A stretch of DNA of 20,755 nucleotides from Hungatella sp. UBA3147 (GTDB lineage: Bacteria > Bacillota > Clostridia > Lachnospirales > Lachnospiraceae), in contig DEYX01000130.1 in assembly GCA_002365025.1 (NCBI GenBank), positions 1 through 20,755 on the forward strand, written 5' to 3'. Within the stretch, counting starts at the first letter, position 1. Each line of letters begins with the position of its first letter. Of this stretch, positions 1 through 7,789 are shown in pieces. The notes under the pieces are model-generated. The model did not search any database, was not told the origin of the DNA, and saw only the letters and a list, made by a program, of their open reading frames with translations. Position numbers and translations under genes: made by a program.

Positions 1-877
1 ACTGGTCTTCTGCGGTCTGGATGCTCGCCATAATCCAGCAGCCGTTGATCGTTCCTGCCACTGTGCTGTTTGTCATAGTTCCAACATACTGATCCCAGTC
101 ATTGACTTCCACAAGCACGCCGCTCTTAACAAGGGAAACATAGGTTTCAATAACCTTTTTCAGCTTGTCATTTCCAACCATACTTGGGTTCCCGTCCTTA
201 TCAAAGAGGCTTCCCCCTGCGGACTGGAGCATGATCATGATCAGATCTGACTCTCCTGCTGTACAGGATAACAGAGGTTTTCCTGTCTTTGCTAAAATCT
301 CCTCGCCCATGGACTGATACTTGCTCCAGGTAATATCTGTAAAATCTGCTTCCGTATATCCGGCTTCTTTTAAAACATCGGTACGATAGGCTGCAATCGC
401 AGCTCCGTTATCAAAGGGAACTCCGTAGTTTTTCCCACCTACAACAGAGTAGGCAGTTTTAGCATTTGGGAACTTTGAAAAATCAACTCCGCTTCCGGTT
501 AAATCCTTAAAGGCGTCAGGGTAGCTGATTACATTCTTCTGAAATGCATTATCCTGCATTAACAGGATATCAGGAAGAGTATTCAGGTTTTTAGAAGTAG
601 CCGCCGTCGTCAGCTTGGTCTGCACGTCAGCCCAGGGCGTCTCCACTACATTCAGCTTGAAATCCGGATGATCCTTCTGGTACACCTTTGCCGCTTCTTC
701 CATTGCATAAATGTTAAATGCAGGATCCCAGCACCAGACAGTCAGTTCGTTTGCGGCCTTAGCCCCATCTCCTGTCTTACCTCCTGCATTCTGTCCTGCA
801 CCGCCAGAACTCCCGCAGGCTGTCAGGGAAGCCATCATGGCTCCGGCCAGTAATATGGATGCAAATCTTCTCTTCAT
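1..877 (-). CDS. Sugar ABC transporter substrate-binding lipoprotein (family 1), C-terminus cut off
   Basis: This is an extracellular solute-binding lipoprotein that would deliver a carbohydrate to an ABC permease lying beyond the left edge. About 292 residues are visible and the frame stays open to base 1, so the 3' end is missing. The N-terminus is a lipoprotein signal: MKRR, a short hydrophobic stretch, then the lipobox SLTAC with the acceptor Cys at residue 21, followed by a Gly/Ser/Ala-rich linker. The mature part starts ELTVWCWDPAFN and continues with TPWADVQTKL and LPDILLMQDNAF, typical of family-1 sugar-binding proteins. The ATG at 877 follows an AGGAGG ribosome site. It lies directly downstream of an AraC-type regulator on the same strand, which suggests that regulator controls it. 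The exact sugar cannot be read from the sequence. Confidence 0.9.
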   Translation of the reverse strand, partial: MKRRFASILLAGAMMASLTACGSSGGAGQNAGGKTGDGAKAANELTVWCWDPAFNIYAMEEAAKVYQKDHPDFKLNVVETPWADVQTKLTTAATSKNLNTLPDILLMQDNAFQKNVISYPDAFKDLTGSGVDFSKFPNAKTAYSVVGGKNYGVPFDNGAAIAAYRTDVLKEAGYTEADFTDITWSKYQSMGEEILAKTGKPLLSCTAGESDLIMIMLQSAGGSLFDKDGNPSMVGNDKLKKVIETYVSLVKSGVLVEVNDWDQYVGTMTNSTVAGTINGCWIMASIQTAEDQ

Positions 878-919
878 AGCAAAACTCCTCCTCTTTCATA
901 AAAAATTGGCTTGTATGAT

Positions 920-936
920 AAATTCATTATACCAAT
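920..936 (-). promoter_or_regulatory. Extended -10 promoter for the sugar-binding protein gene
   Basis: On the minus strand a perfect TATAAT lies at 926-931, preceded by TGG to give an extended -10 (TGnTATAAT). No good -35 hexamer is found 16-18 bases upstream; the DNA there is A/T-rich. The start would fall near 919, leaving a leader of about 42 bases that includes the AGGAGG site. A strong -10 without a -35 is common at activator-dependent promoters, and an AraC-family gene ends at 998. AraC control is inferred. Confidence 0.5.
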
Positions 937-997
937 ATTTTTTGATTTAAAGTCTTTAGATTCAATTGAAAAATGCGCATATTCGATCATTATTCCC

Positions 998-1933
998 TTA
1001 ATCCCAGCCTTTTTGAGCGCTGATTCTGTAGTGCAGCAGCTTTCCCTCATAATTTTCTTTTGATTTTTTCCATTGATAAGGGGAAATATTTAATATTTTT
1101 CTAAAATTCCGGTTAAATGCAGAAATTGAAGCAAATCCCGCCTCCTCTCCAACCTCTTCCATAGATTTCCCTGTCTTTTTCAGCAGTTCACAGGCACTCT
1201 GAACCCGGATTAAGTTGATGTAGTCCAAAGGCTTCATATTCATTCCCTCTTCAAAAACACGGCGGAAATGGCTTTCGCTCATGTTGCAGGCTTCTGCAAG
1301 ACTGCTGACCTTGATTTCCTGGTGATAATGCGTGGCAATATAATCCAGGGCACCTGCTAAAACGGCGGTACTGCCCCTGCCTCCTACGATCCGCTCCTCA
1401 TCATCGGAAAGCCGCAGAAGTTCCACCACAAAAGCATTAAGATAGCCCCGTATGCTGTCTTTGTAATAAGGCTTTTTATGCCGCGCTTCTTCCATAATCC
1501 CTAAAATCAGTCTGGACAGGCCGGGATTGTCCTCTCCTGACAGAAGATACCCGGTTCGATGGAGCCTTTTTAATATGGTGCTTTGGTGCACCGGGTCATG
1601 GCCGTACACTTCAGATACTGTTTTTTCCAGGTCAATGTACATCCACTCCCAATACCCCTTTGTCCCATCCACAGTGTTCGTGGTATGAGGAAGCCTTGGC
1701 GGTACGATCATCATGGAATGGCTGGAAAAAGGAAGGCGTTCCTGCCCCAGGACCACTTCTCCGTCTCCCCAGTGGCAATATCCGATTTCCATAAGATCGT
1801 GAAAATGAAGGTATTTGATATCTTTCCCATATTCCCGGATCCAATCCTCACCCAATAGAGCCAGAACCACTTCCGTCTCCGGAATCACATAGTAGCGCAA
1901 TTCCACCTTCTCCCTTTGTTTTGCCACAAACAT
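998..1933 (-). CDS. AraC-family transcriptional regulator
   Basis: This 311-residue protein has the usual AraC/XylS layout. An N-terminal cupin-like sensing region (roughly residues 20-120) contains HFHDLMEIGY and a PPRLPHTTN loop. The C-terminal DNA-binding domain has two helix-turn-helix units (roughly 195-295). The first unit contains SSLAEACNMSESHFRRVFEE; the second contains EVGEEAGFASISAFNRNFRK, which ends in the family's F-x-R-x-F-K/R-like signature, followed by SPYQWKK. The ATG at 1933 is preceded by a GGGGGAAAG ribosome site. The sugar-binding protein gene follows 120 bases downstream on the same strand, so the likely role is sensing a sugar and activating that transporter. The inducer is unknown. 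Confidence 0.93.
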   Translation of the reverse strand: MFVAKQREKVELRYYVIPETEVVLALLGEDWIREYGKDIKYLHFHDLMEIGYCHWGDGEVVLGQERLPFSSHSMMIVPPRLPHTTNTVDGTKGYWEWMYIDLEKTVSEVYGHDPVHQSTILKRLHRTGYLLSGEDNPGLSRLILGIMEEARHKKPYYKDSIRGYLNAFVVELLRLSDDEERIVGGRGSTAVLAGALDYIATHYHQEIKVSSLAEACNMSESHFRRVFEEGMNMKPLDYINLIRVQSACELLKKTGKSMEEVGEEAGFASISAFNRNFRKILNISPYQWKKSKENYEGKLLHYRISAQKGWD

Positions 1934-2003
1934 CTTTCCCCCTTTGTCCAGATTGTTTTAAAGCAGCCGCAGCTTTTTGCGGTAAAAATAGAAAAAGCAT
2001 CCC

Positions 2004-2034
2004 CTGCCATGAAACACTGCTTCTATCATGGCAG
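2004..2034 (-). other. Stem-loop in the araC-type gene leader (possible attenuator or terminator)
   Basis: A perfect 9-bp inverted repeat (CTGCCATGA at 2004-2012, TCATGGCAG at 2026-2034) encloses a 13-base loop. Read on the minus strand, the stem is followed after a few bases by GCTTTTTCTATTTTT. It lies just downstream of the predicted start site of the AraC-type gene and also downstream of the ferritin stop codon. It could therefore terminate ferritin transcripts, attenuate the regulator's own transcript, or act as a protein-binding dyad. The gap between stem and T-rich tract makes it a weak canonical terminator. Confidence 0.45.
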
Positions 2035-2052
2035 AGACTGCTCTTCTTTTGA

Positions 2053-2081
2053 ATTATGGTTATGATACCGTGTAAAGTCAA
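2053..2081 (-). promoter_or_regulatory. Sigma-A-type promoter for the AraC-family gene
   Basis: On the minus strand TTGACT (2076-2081) and CATAAT (2053-2058) each match consensus at five of six positions and are separated by exactly 17 bases. The predicted start near 2046 leaves a leader of about 113 bases that contains the stem-loop at 2004-2034. Confidence 0.55.
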
Positions 2082-2118
2082 TCGGATATTCGCAATCCGC
2101 GACCCTGTTTGCTGAGAT

Positions 2119-2631
2119 TTAAATTACAAGAGAGGGCGGCGCATAAACCCTTGCCGTCAACTCCGAATCCAGCAAATACAATCCCTTGGGATCATTTCCA
2201 AATAAGTCATATCTCTTTATAATCTCGTCCGTATTCTTTTCCTCTTCATTCTGTTCTTTTACGAACCAGTCAAGGAACTGCATGGTACGGAAATCTTTTA
2301 ATTCGTAAGCTGCTCCGTAAATATCATGAATGGAGGCCGTTACCTTCACCTCATGTTCATAGGCAGCCATGGCCGGCTGGCGGAAATCCGTGTAAACAAA
2401 ATCAGGAGCCTTAATATCTTCCAGTACAACCTTTTCGCCGTTATTAAGTAAATAATTCATAAAGAGCATGGCATGATCCCGCTCTTCCTGGGTCTGGATC
2501 TTAAACCAGTTAGCAAAACCGTTTAAATTACTGTCCGCATAATAGTTTGCTATATCCAGATAGATGTATGCCGAATACAGTTCAAAATTGATCTGTTTGT
2601 TAATTTTTGCAACAATTTCTTTATTTAACAA
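2119..2631 (-). CDS. ftnA: Non-haem ferritin (iron storage)
   Basis: This 170-residue four-helix-bundle ferritin oxidises Fe(II) and stores iron as a ferric mineral in a cytoplasmic shell, expected to be a 24-mer. All residues of the bacterial FtnA di-iron ferroxidase centre fall at the same numbers as in the E. coli protein: E17, E50 and H53 (in QEERDHA), E94, Q127 and E130, plus the third-site glutamates E49, E126 and E129. No haem-binding methionine typical of bacterioferritin is evident. The ATG at 2631 follows a strong AAGGAGG site. The gene is separate from the peptide operon ending at 2851 and has its own promoter-like sequence upstream. The symbol is given by family, not by proven orthology. 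Confidence 0.95.
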   Translation of the reverse strand: MLNKEIVAKINKQINFELYSAYIYLDIANYYADSNLNGFANWFKIQTQEERDHAMLFMNYLLNNGEKVVLEDIKAPDFVYTDFRQPAMAAYEHEVKVTASIHDIYGAAYELKDFRTMQFLDWFVKEQNEEEKNTDEIIKRYDLFGNDPKGLYLLDSELTARVYAPPSLVI

Positions 2632-2725
2632 AATCTACGCCTCCTTTTTCCTAGTTTTTTCTATTGATTTGTTTCTATCAGATTACATTGAATGCATTTG
2701 GCACCTCTGTAAAATGATTTATTAT

Positions 2726-2754
2726 ATTCTAACATCTTTTACCAAATTATTCAA
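2726..2754 (-). promoter_or_regulatory. Probable ferritin promoter
   Basis: On the minus strand TTGAAT (2749-2754, four of six matches) and TAGAAT (2726-2731, five of six) are separated by 17 bases in very A/T-rich DNA. The predicted leader is about 88 bases. Further upstream lies a 7-bp inverted repeat (TGATATG ... CATATCA, within 2806-2831). I could not recognise a Fur box. Confidence 0.45.
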
Positions 2755-2850
2755 TGATGTAATAAGAATATTTTAATTCATATAACGTCTGATAATATTC
2801 CCTTTTGATATGATTTACTTATGCATATCAGCGGTCTGCTCCAATCCATT

Positions 2851-4254
2851 TCAGATTTTTGGATAGATCCTGCTCCCGCACCTGGCCCCCCATATCTCCC
2901 GCTTCTCATCATAAAGAATCTGTACAAATCCATCAGAATACCTCCCCTTTATCATGGCAATATAAGGGCTTACAGTACATACCTCTTTCTTATTTCCATT
3001 CATTGTCATGGCCAGCTTCCCTTCCTCTGACAGGCTCAAGGTAAAACTCTCCCCTTCTCCCATAACATAGTCTCCTGATACTGACCTTATAAATGATTCG
3101 CTCCATTCATATTCCTGATATTTCACCTGTGGTATAACAGGGTCTTTCCCAAGATACATGTGCATAGCCCAGTCTGCAATCACTCCGGCAGATACATCCA
3201 TGGTATTGCAAAGGACAATGATTCCGGCCTCATTCTCATAGGACCAGGACATGTTGGAGGACACGCCGGGAAGGCTTCCTCCATGTTCAAGAACATCTAC
3301 CCCCTCCATGGACTTCCTGCACAATCCATAGCAATACCAGCCTCCCGGTCTGTAATATTGCCGCGGCTTGCACATTTCCCTTATGGAATACTGAGAAGCA
3401 ACCCTGGTTTCGTTTAATCCCTTTCCTTCATTTAGGTACATGCAAATGTATTTAATCATATCTGAAATAGTGGATTTCATGGCTCCGCCGCCGTTTAAAA
3501 CAAAGGCATTGTCATGATAATCCCTGGTCGCTCTGCGTACTCCGTCTTCCGTTGTATAAAGTAAAGAAGAATTTTCATCCTTGGCTGGCTTTATAAAATC
3601 GCAGAAGCTCCTTTCCATTCCCAAAGGAACGATGATGTGCTTCAATAAATAATCAGCAAAGGTGGGCTCGTCCCCATAATTTTTCACGATATCGGACAGA
3701 ATCCCAAAACCGTCGTTGCAATAGCTCATCAGCTCTCCAGGCAGCCCGATTAAGTCCGTCTGATCATCCAGGCGTGAGGCTACTCTTTTTATTCCCTCCT
3801 CGGCAAGGGCGTTCACATAAGCCAGGTCTCCTGCTTCAGACTCCTGAAGACCCATATCCTTTGCTACCTCTTCCACCAAGATCCGGGGCTGAGGAAAAAA
3901 ACCGCCGCTATGGCAGAGCAAATGCCAGATTTTCACCGGTGCTTTCTGGTTCTTGTTTGTATAAGCCGGAACATAGTTGCTGACGGGATCAGACAGGCTT
4001 AACACTCCCTTTTCTGCCAACTGAAGGATGGCAAGGCTTGTAAAGGATTTTGTTATGGAGGCGAGTCCAAAAATCGTCTGGTTATCAATTGGAAGCTTCT
4101 GCTCCTCATCACGGTAACCAAAGTATTTTTCATACTGCACCTGGCCTGCCTTGTCCACAATGGCTACCGCAAGCCCTGCCGCTCTCTGGGTGGTCATGAT
4201 CTCCTCCACCAATGCTTCAAATTTCTGTTTGTTTTCCTCTGTTATTCTATTCAT
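2851..4254 (-). CDS. Beta-lactamase/DD-peptidase-fold serine hydrolase
   Basis: This 467-residue protein belongs to the class C beta-lactamase-related serine hydrolase family (PF00144), which includes D-aminopeptidases, DD-peptidases and esterases. The three active-site motifs are present: S66-I-T-K69 (nucleophile and base), Y178-C-N180, and H324-G-G326 in place of KTG. After about residue 380 comes a beta-rich C-terminal segment of the kind often appended to this family. There is no signal peptide or N-terminal membrane segment, so it should act in the cytoplasm, unlike true beta-lactamases. Its start overlaps the previous gene by 8 bases (ATGAATAG), indicating translational coupling. As last gene of a peptide-uptake operon with a dipeptide epimerase, a peptidase or amidase acting on imported D-residue-containing peptides is the best inference; the substrate is unproven. 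Confidence 0.88.
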   Translation of the reverse strand: MNRITEENKQKFEALVEEIMTTQRAAGLAVAIVDKAGQVQYEKYFGYRDEEQKLPIDNQTIFGLASITKSFTSLAILQLAEKGVLSLSDPVSNYVPAYTNKNQKAPVKIWHLLCHSGGFFPQPRILVEEVAKDMGLQESEAGDLAYVNALAEEGIKRVASRLDDQTDLIGLPGELMSYCNDGFGILSDIVKNYGDEPTFADYLLKHIIVPLGMERSFCDFIKPAKDENSSLLYTTEDGVRRATRDYHDNAFVLNGGGAMKSTISDMIKYICMYLNEGKGLNETRVASQYSIREMCKPRQYYRPGGWYCYGLCRKSMEGVDVLEHGGSLPGVSSNMSWSYENEAGIIVLCNTMDVSAGVIADWAMHMYLGKDPVIPQVKYQEYEWSESFIRSVSGDYVMGEGESFTLSLSEEGKLAMTMNGNKKEVCTVSPYIAMIKGRYSDGFVQILYDEKREIWGARCGSRIYPKI

Positions 4255-5632
4255 CGGTTTTATCCTGCCAGTCTTCTATAAGCTCAGTCACCTGTTTTGC
4301 CTGAAACTCCAAAAAGCTTAGTCCTCTGTCTTCATATTCCACTTCGCCCCTTTGATTGTCAATAGGGTCTGCCCGGAAATATTTTCTGGGAGGTATGAAT
4401 TCTGACTGGATGCCTCCATTGGCTGCCATGCGGTAAATATCCAGGTTACCAAAGTAATAATTCCAGCGTTCCACCTGCCCCATACGGTATGCACTGCCGC
4501 CAAAGGAGGGGTCTGCATACAGCCAGCCATATGGCTCTATGTAAAATTCTGCCCAGTCGTGGCAGCCGGTATATACTTGGGATGCGTGAAGGCCCGACTG
4601 CCATCTGGCAGGAATCCCGGCCATACGGCACAGAGTGATAAAAAGTATGGCCTGGACGCCGCAATCCCCCTTTAGATTCTTTGCCGCATATTCGGAAATA
4701 TTATCAAGCCCTGCATACTCCCGCACAAACGAATACTTTACCCTGGTAGTGATGAAATCATAGATTTTTCTTGCAACAAGGGCAGGGTTATCCTCCCCTT
4801 CCCGTATTTCTTCTAAAATTTCCTTTAGAAAGGGAGTGAATAGAATATGAGGCGCTTGTTCCTCTTTATAAAATTCTGGTTGGGCAGCCGCTGCCTTCTC
4901 CGGGTCCACCTCCACATAATCCACGGAATTTAAATAGCTGTACCTGACATAAAATTCCTGATCCGGCTTTAATTCCGTTTCAAAGCACAGGGTTCTTTGT
5001 TCTGCATCTTCTGGTGCGATTGCAGTAATCTCCGGAGAAGCCTCAAGAATTTTGAAATCCTTTACCTGGCGGCATTTGCGAGGAATAGGAATATGGACTC
5101 TTACCATTTCTCCTACCCGTTCAGACTCTTTGTTAATCCGGATGGAAGCCCTTATGACTATTTTAGCCTTTCTGCTTCCATGTTCTTTCATATAGGATAC
5201 GTTGTCATTCAGCATCTTTTGCCGCAGGATTCCTGCATCATCCTCTTCCCTAGCCTTCAGCCTCATCTGATAATCAGGTCTGGTCTTTATGATATTATCT
5301 AAAAACAATTTATGGAAATGAATCTCCCCATTGATATAAATCCAGTCAGCCACAGAGGACCTTACCAGCTCATCAAGTTCACCTTCCGTGACGTCTGAAA
5401 ACGTCCAGCTTAACAGCTCCGCTGCCTCCTGCTTTTTATAGGGATACTCATTCTCATCCAGGATACCTATGATTTCCTTTTCCAGTTCCAGCCGCTTTCT
5501 CATGCAATCCGGCAGATAACCAGAAAGCATATGGCCGATGGCTGCTTTTGCCGATTCTATACAGCCTGAATTTTTAAGACGTAAAATATCATCGGGCAAA
5601 GGAATCTTTGCCCATGAAATATCATTGATCAT
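4247..5632 (-). CDS. Transglutaminase-fold (papain-like) putative cysteine peptidase
   Basis: This 461-residue protein has three regions. Residues 1-150 form a mainly helical part I do not recognise. Residues about 155-235 form a beta-rich segment like those preceding bacterial transglutaminase-like cores. A transglutaminase-like core follows at about 285-380. The catalytic triad is visible: C324 in KGDCGVQA, H358 in GCHDWAEFY, and D374 in YADPSFGG. In bacteria this core usually hydrolyses peptide or amide bonds rather than crosslinking proteins. No signal peptide is seen, so it is probably cytoplasmic. The ATG at 5632 follows GGAGG. It lies between the epimerase and serine hydrolase genes, where Bacillus ykf operons carry an NlpC/P60 endopeptidase (YkfC), which is also papain-like. 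An analogous role on imported peptides is inference. Confidence 0.85.
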   Translation of the reverse strand: MINDISWAKIPLPDDILRLKNSGCIESAKAAIGHMLSGYLPDCMRKRLELEKEIIGILDENEYPYKKQEAAELLSWTFSDVTEGELDELVRSSVADWIYINGEIHFHKLFLDNIIKTRPDYQMRLKAREEDDAGILRQKMLNDNVSYMKEHGSRKAKIVIRASIRINKESERVGEMVRVHIPIPRKCRQVKDFKILEASPEITAIAPEDAEQRTLCFETELKPDQEFYVRYSYLNSVDYVEVDPEKAAAAQPEFYKEEQAPHILFTPFLKEILEEIREGEDNPALVARKIYDFITTRVKYSFVREYAGLDNISEYAAKNLKGDCGVQAILFITLCRMAGIPARWQSGLHASQVYTGCHDWAEFYIEPYGWLYADPSFGGSAYRMGQVERWNYYFGNLDIYRMAANGGIQSEFIPPRKYFRADPIDNQRGEVEYEDRGLSFLEFQAKQVTELIEDWQDKTDE

Positions 5633-5655
5633 AAGCTATACCTCCATTGTAAGAT

Positions 5656-5689
5656 GGTGGTACCGCCGCCCTTCTGCCGCAATACCACC
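5656..5689 (-). other. Intercistronic stem-loop inside the peptide operon
   Basis: A 7-bp inverted repeat (GGTGGTA at 5656-5662, TACCACC at 5683-5689) with a 20-base GC-rich loop sits between the epimerase and transglutaminase-like genes. No T-tract follows on the minus strand, so it is unlikely to be a terminator. It could stabilise or mark processing of the upstream message. Confidence 0.35.
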
Positions 5690-5696
5690 AGCCATG

Positions 5697-6767
5697 TTAT
5701 TTTAAACCGATAAACCCGAAGCCAGGTTCTTCCGGGAGCACCAGGGTCTTTGTGCATTCCGTTCCTATGCCGCCTTCAAAAGGCAGATTGGACAGGGAAA
5801 AAGTTGCATCCAGATCCGCTCTGGTTATGTTCCTTACCGCAGCCCCCAGACTGGCAGCGGCAGTAATGCCAATATTTGTTTCCTCCGCCATGCAGCCCAG
5901 CATGCATTCGATACCTGCTGTCTCACAGATGGCGTTGATCTTTAATGCTTCCCGGATGCCGCCGCATTTCATCAACTTGATATTCAGCACATCAATAGCT
6001 CTCCTTTTAGCAAGCCGCAGGGCATCCTTAGCGTTAAAGCAGCTTTCATCGGACATGATAAGGACTTTACTGTTTTTCGTAACATATTCAAGGCCTTCGA
6101 TATCCGCAGCATTCACTGGCTGTTCCACCAATTCGATATCATATTCGTTCAGGCGTTCAATAATCTGGAGGGCTTCCTTGGCCGACCATGCCTGATTGGC
6201 ATCAATGCGGATCTTCACATCTGGTCCAACCGCTTTCCTGATAGCCCTGATCCTGGCTACATCCTCCTTAAGTCCTGTGCCCACCTTAGTCTTAATGGTA
6301 TCGAAACCTTTTCTCACATGGGCAGCAGCCTTTTCCGCCATGATCTGGGGATCATTGATTCCTACGGTAATGTCGGTTTCTATTGTATTCGAATAGCCGC
6401 CCAACAGCTTGTACACAGGAAGGCCTGCCTTTTTTCCCAGGATATCATAGCAGGCAATATCAATGGCAGTCTTTCCGCAGGGAGCATGGGCCGCAGCCCG
6501 GTCAAGAATCCAATAAACCTTTTCAATATCCGTAGGATCGGTTCCAAGAAGGGACTGTTCAAAATGCTTAATGCTTTCCACAGTTCCCTCCAGATTTTCT
6601 CCTGTTATCAACACGCCTGGAGCACCTTCTCCATAACCGCAGAGCCCTTCATCCGTTTCCACCTTTACCACCGCGCTTATGGCATGGGTAATGGTTCCCA
6701 GGGATATATGAAACGGTTCTTTTAAGGGTACCTTCACTGTCTTTACTTTAATACCTGTAATTTTCAT
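5697..6767 (-). CDS. Dipeptide epimerase (enolase superfamily, YkfB/YcjG-like)
   Basis: This enzyme belongs to the muconate lactonising enzyme subgroup of the enolase superfamily and should invert the alpha-carbon of the second residue of a dipeptide using two catalytic lysines and Mg2+. Counting from the ATG at 6767 (356 residues), the sequence shows the K-x-K motif (TIKTKVG, acid/base K161), metal ligands D189 (RIDANQ), E215 (ELVEQP) and D240 (MSDES), and the opposite base K264 (LNIKLMK). A D318-L-D320 motif near the C-terminus matches the one that binds the substrate alpha-ammonium group in dipeptide epimerases. The Arg of the N-terminal specificity loop that contacts Glu in B. subtilis L-Ala-D/L-Glu epimerase appears to be Gly24, so the exact dipeptide is uncertain. 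I chose 6767 because GGAGG lies 9 bases upstream; an ATG at 6773 has only 3 bases of spacing. Confidence 0.92.
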   Translation of the reverse strand: MKITGIKVKTVKVPLKEPFHISLGTITHAISAVVKVETDEGLCGYGEGAPGVLITGENLEGTVESIKHFEQSLLGTDPTDIEKVYWILDRAAAHAPCGKTAIDIACYDILGKKAGLPVYKLLGGYSNTIETDITVGINDPQIMAEKAAAHVRKGFDTIKTKVGTGLKEDVARIRAIRKAVGPDVKIRIDANQAWSAKEALQIIERLNEYDIELVEQPVNAADIEGLEYVTKNSKVLIMSDESCFNAKDALRLAKRRAIDVLNIKLMKCGGIREALKINAICETAGIECMLGCMAEETNIGITAAASLGAAVRNITRADLDATFSLSNLPFEGGIGTECTKTLVLPEEPGFGFIGLK

Positions 6768-6793
6768 GTCCATTAACCTCCGTACATACTCTT

Positions 6794-7789
6794 TTATTTA
6801 TTCCATTCTCCTGCAAAATGACATGCGCAGCAGTGTCCGTTTCCGTAGTCCTTCATCTCCGGTGCTTCCTTCCCGCAAATTTCCCTGGCCATAAAGCACC
6901 TTGTATGGAATACGCAGCCAGAAGGCGGATTAGCGGGGCTTGGCAGATCACCTTCCAGGATGATCTTCTCCCTCTTAGTATGGCGGTCCGGCACCGGAAT
7001 TGCCGATAGCAATGCCTTTGTATAGGGATGGAGCGTGTTCTGGTACAAATCAGCCTTATCGGAAATCTCTACTATATGTCCCAGGTACATGACAGCAACT
7101 CTGTCAGAGATGTGTTTGATCACACTTAAATCATGGGAAATAAAAATATAGGCCATTCCCATCTGTTTTTGAAGCCTGCGCAAAAGATTAATTACCTGTG
7201 CCTGAATGGAAACGTCAAGAGCAGATACAGGCTCATCGCATACCATAAGCTCCGGGCGCAGTACGATAGCTCTTGCAATGCCGATCCTCTGTCTCTGTCC
7301 CCCTGAAAATTCATGGGGATACCTATTATAATACTTTGCGTTAAGGCCCACGATCTCCATGGTTTCCAAAACTCTTTTTCGTATCTCTTCCCCGTTTGTT
7401 TTCCACTGGATGTCCAAAGGCTCTGCTATGATATCACCAATGGTCATACGGGGATTTAGGGAGGCATAAGGATCCTGGAAAATAATCTGCATCTTACTTC
7501 TGCTCTTTCTCAGTTCCCCGCTTCTCAGCCTCATAAAATCCTGGTCCTCAAAAACAATCTCACCTGCCGTAGGTTCGATCAACCGAAGCACAGAACGTCC
7601 CATGGTGGACTTTCCACACCCAGACTCCCCTACCACGCCCAGGGTTTCTCCTGGATACAGTTGAAAACTTACATCATCCACAGCTTTAATATACACCTTT
7701 TTCCCTGAGAAGGGGGAAGATTTTACCGTAAACCACTTTTTTAAATGCTTTACCTCTAAAAGAGGCTTTCTCGTCTCCTGGCTTTCCAT
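6794..7789 (-). CDS. dppF: Di/oligopeptide ABC transporter ATPase (DppF/OppF family)
   Basis: This 331-residue cytoplasmic ATPase is one of the two nucleotide-binding subunits that power peptide import. It has Walker A GESGCGKS (about residues 54-61), Q-loop FQDP, signature FSGGQRQR (about 161-168), Walker B LMVCDEP (about 181-187), and the H-loop in ISHDLS. The C-terminal Cys-containing oligopeptide-transporter extension (GCVFHTRC) follows. An in-frame ATG at 7807 exists, but the AGGAGGAGG ribosome site lies downstream of it, so the ATG at 7789 is the likely start. It shares one base with the dppD stop (TAATG). The symbol reflects family; substrate is inferred only from the operon. Confidence 0.94.
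   Translation of the reverse strand: MESQETRKPLLEVKHLKKWFTVKSSPFSGKKVYIKAVDDVSFQLYPGETLGVVGESGCGKSTMGRSVLRLIEPTAGEIVFEDQDFMRLRSGELRKSRSKMQIIFQDPYASLNPRMTIGDIIAEPLDIQWKTNGEEIRKRVLETMEIVGLNAKYYNRYPHEFSGGQRQRIGIARAIVLRPELMVCDEPVSALDVSIQAQVINLLRRLQKQMGMAYIFISHDLSVIKHISDRVAVMYLGHIVEISDKADLYQNTLHPYTKALLSAIPVPDRHTKREKIILEGDLPSPANPPSGCVFHTRCFMAREICGKEAPEMKDYGNGHCCACHFAGEWNK

Noticed and set aside
2083..2099. Ferritin terminator at CGGAT...ATCCG
   Set aside because: Only a 5-bp stem with no T-tract.
2780..2831. Fur box upstream of ferritin
   Set aside because: The A/T-rich sequence has only a TGATATG/CATATCA inverted repeat and does not match the Fur consensus well enough.
5752..6725. Long plus-strand open frames opposite the dipeptide epimerase
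   Set aside because: They are antisense to a gene with full catalytic motifs, lack good ribosome sites, and encode no recognisable domain.
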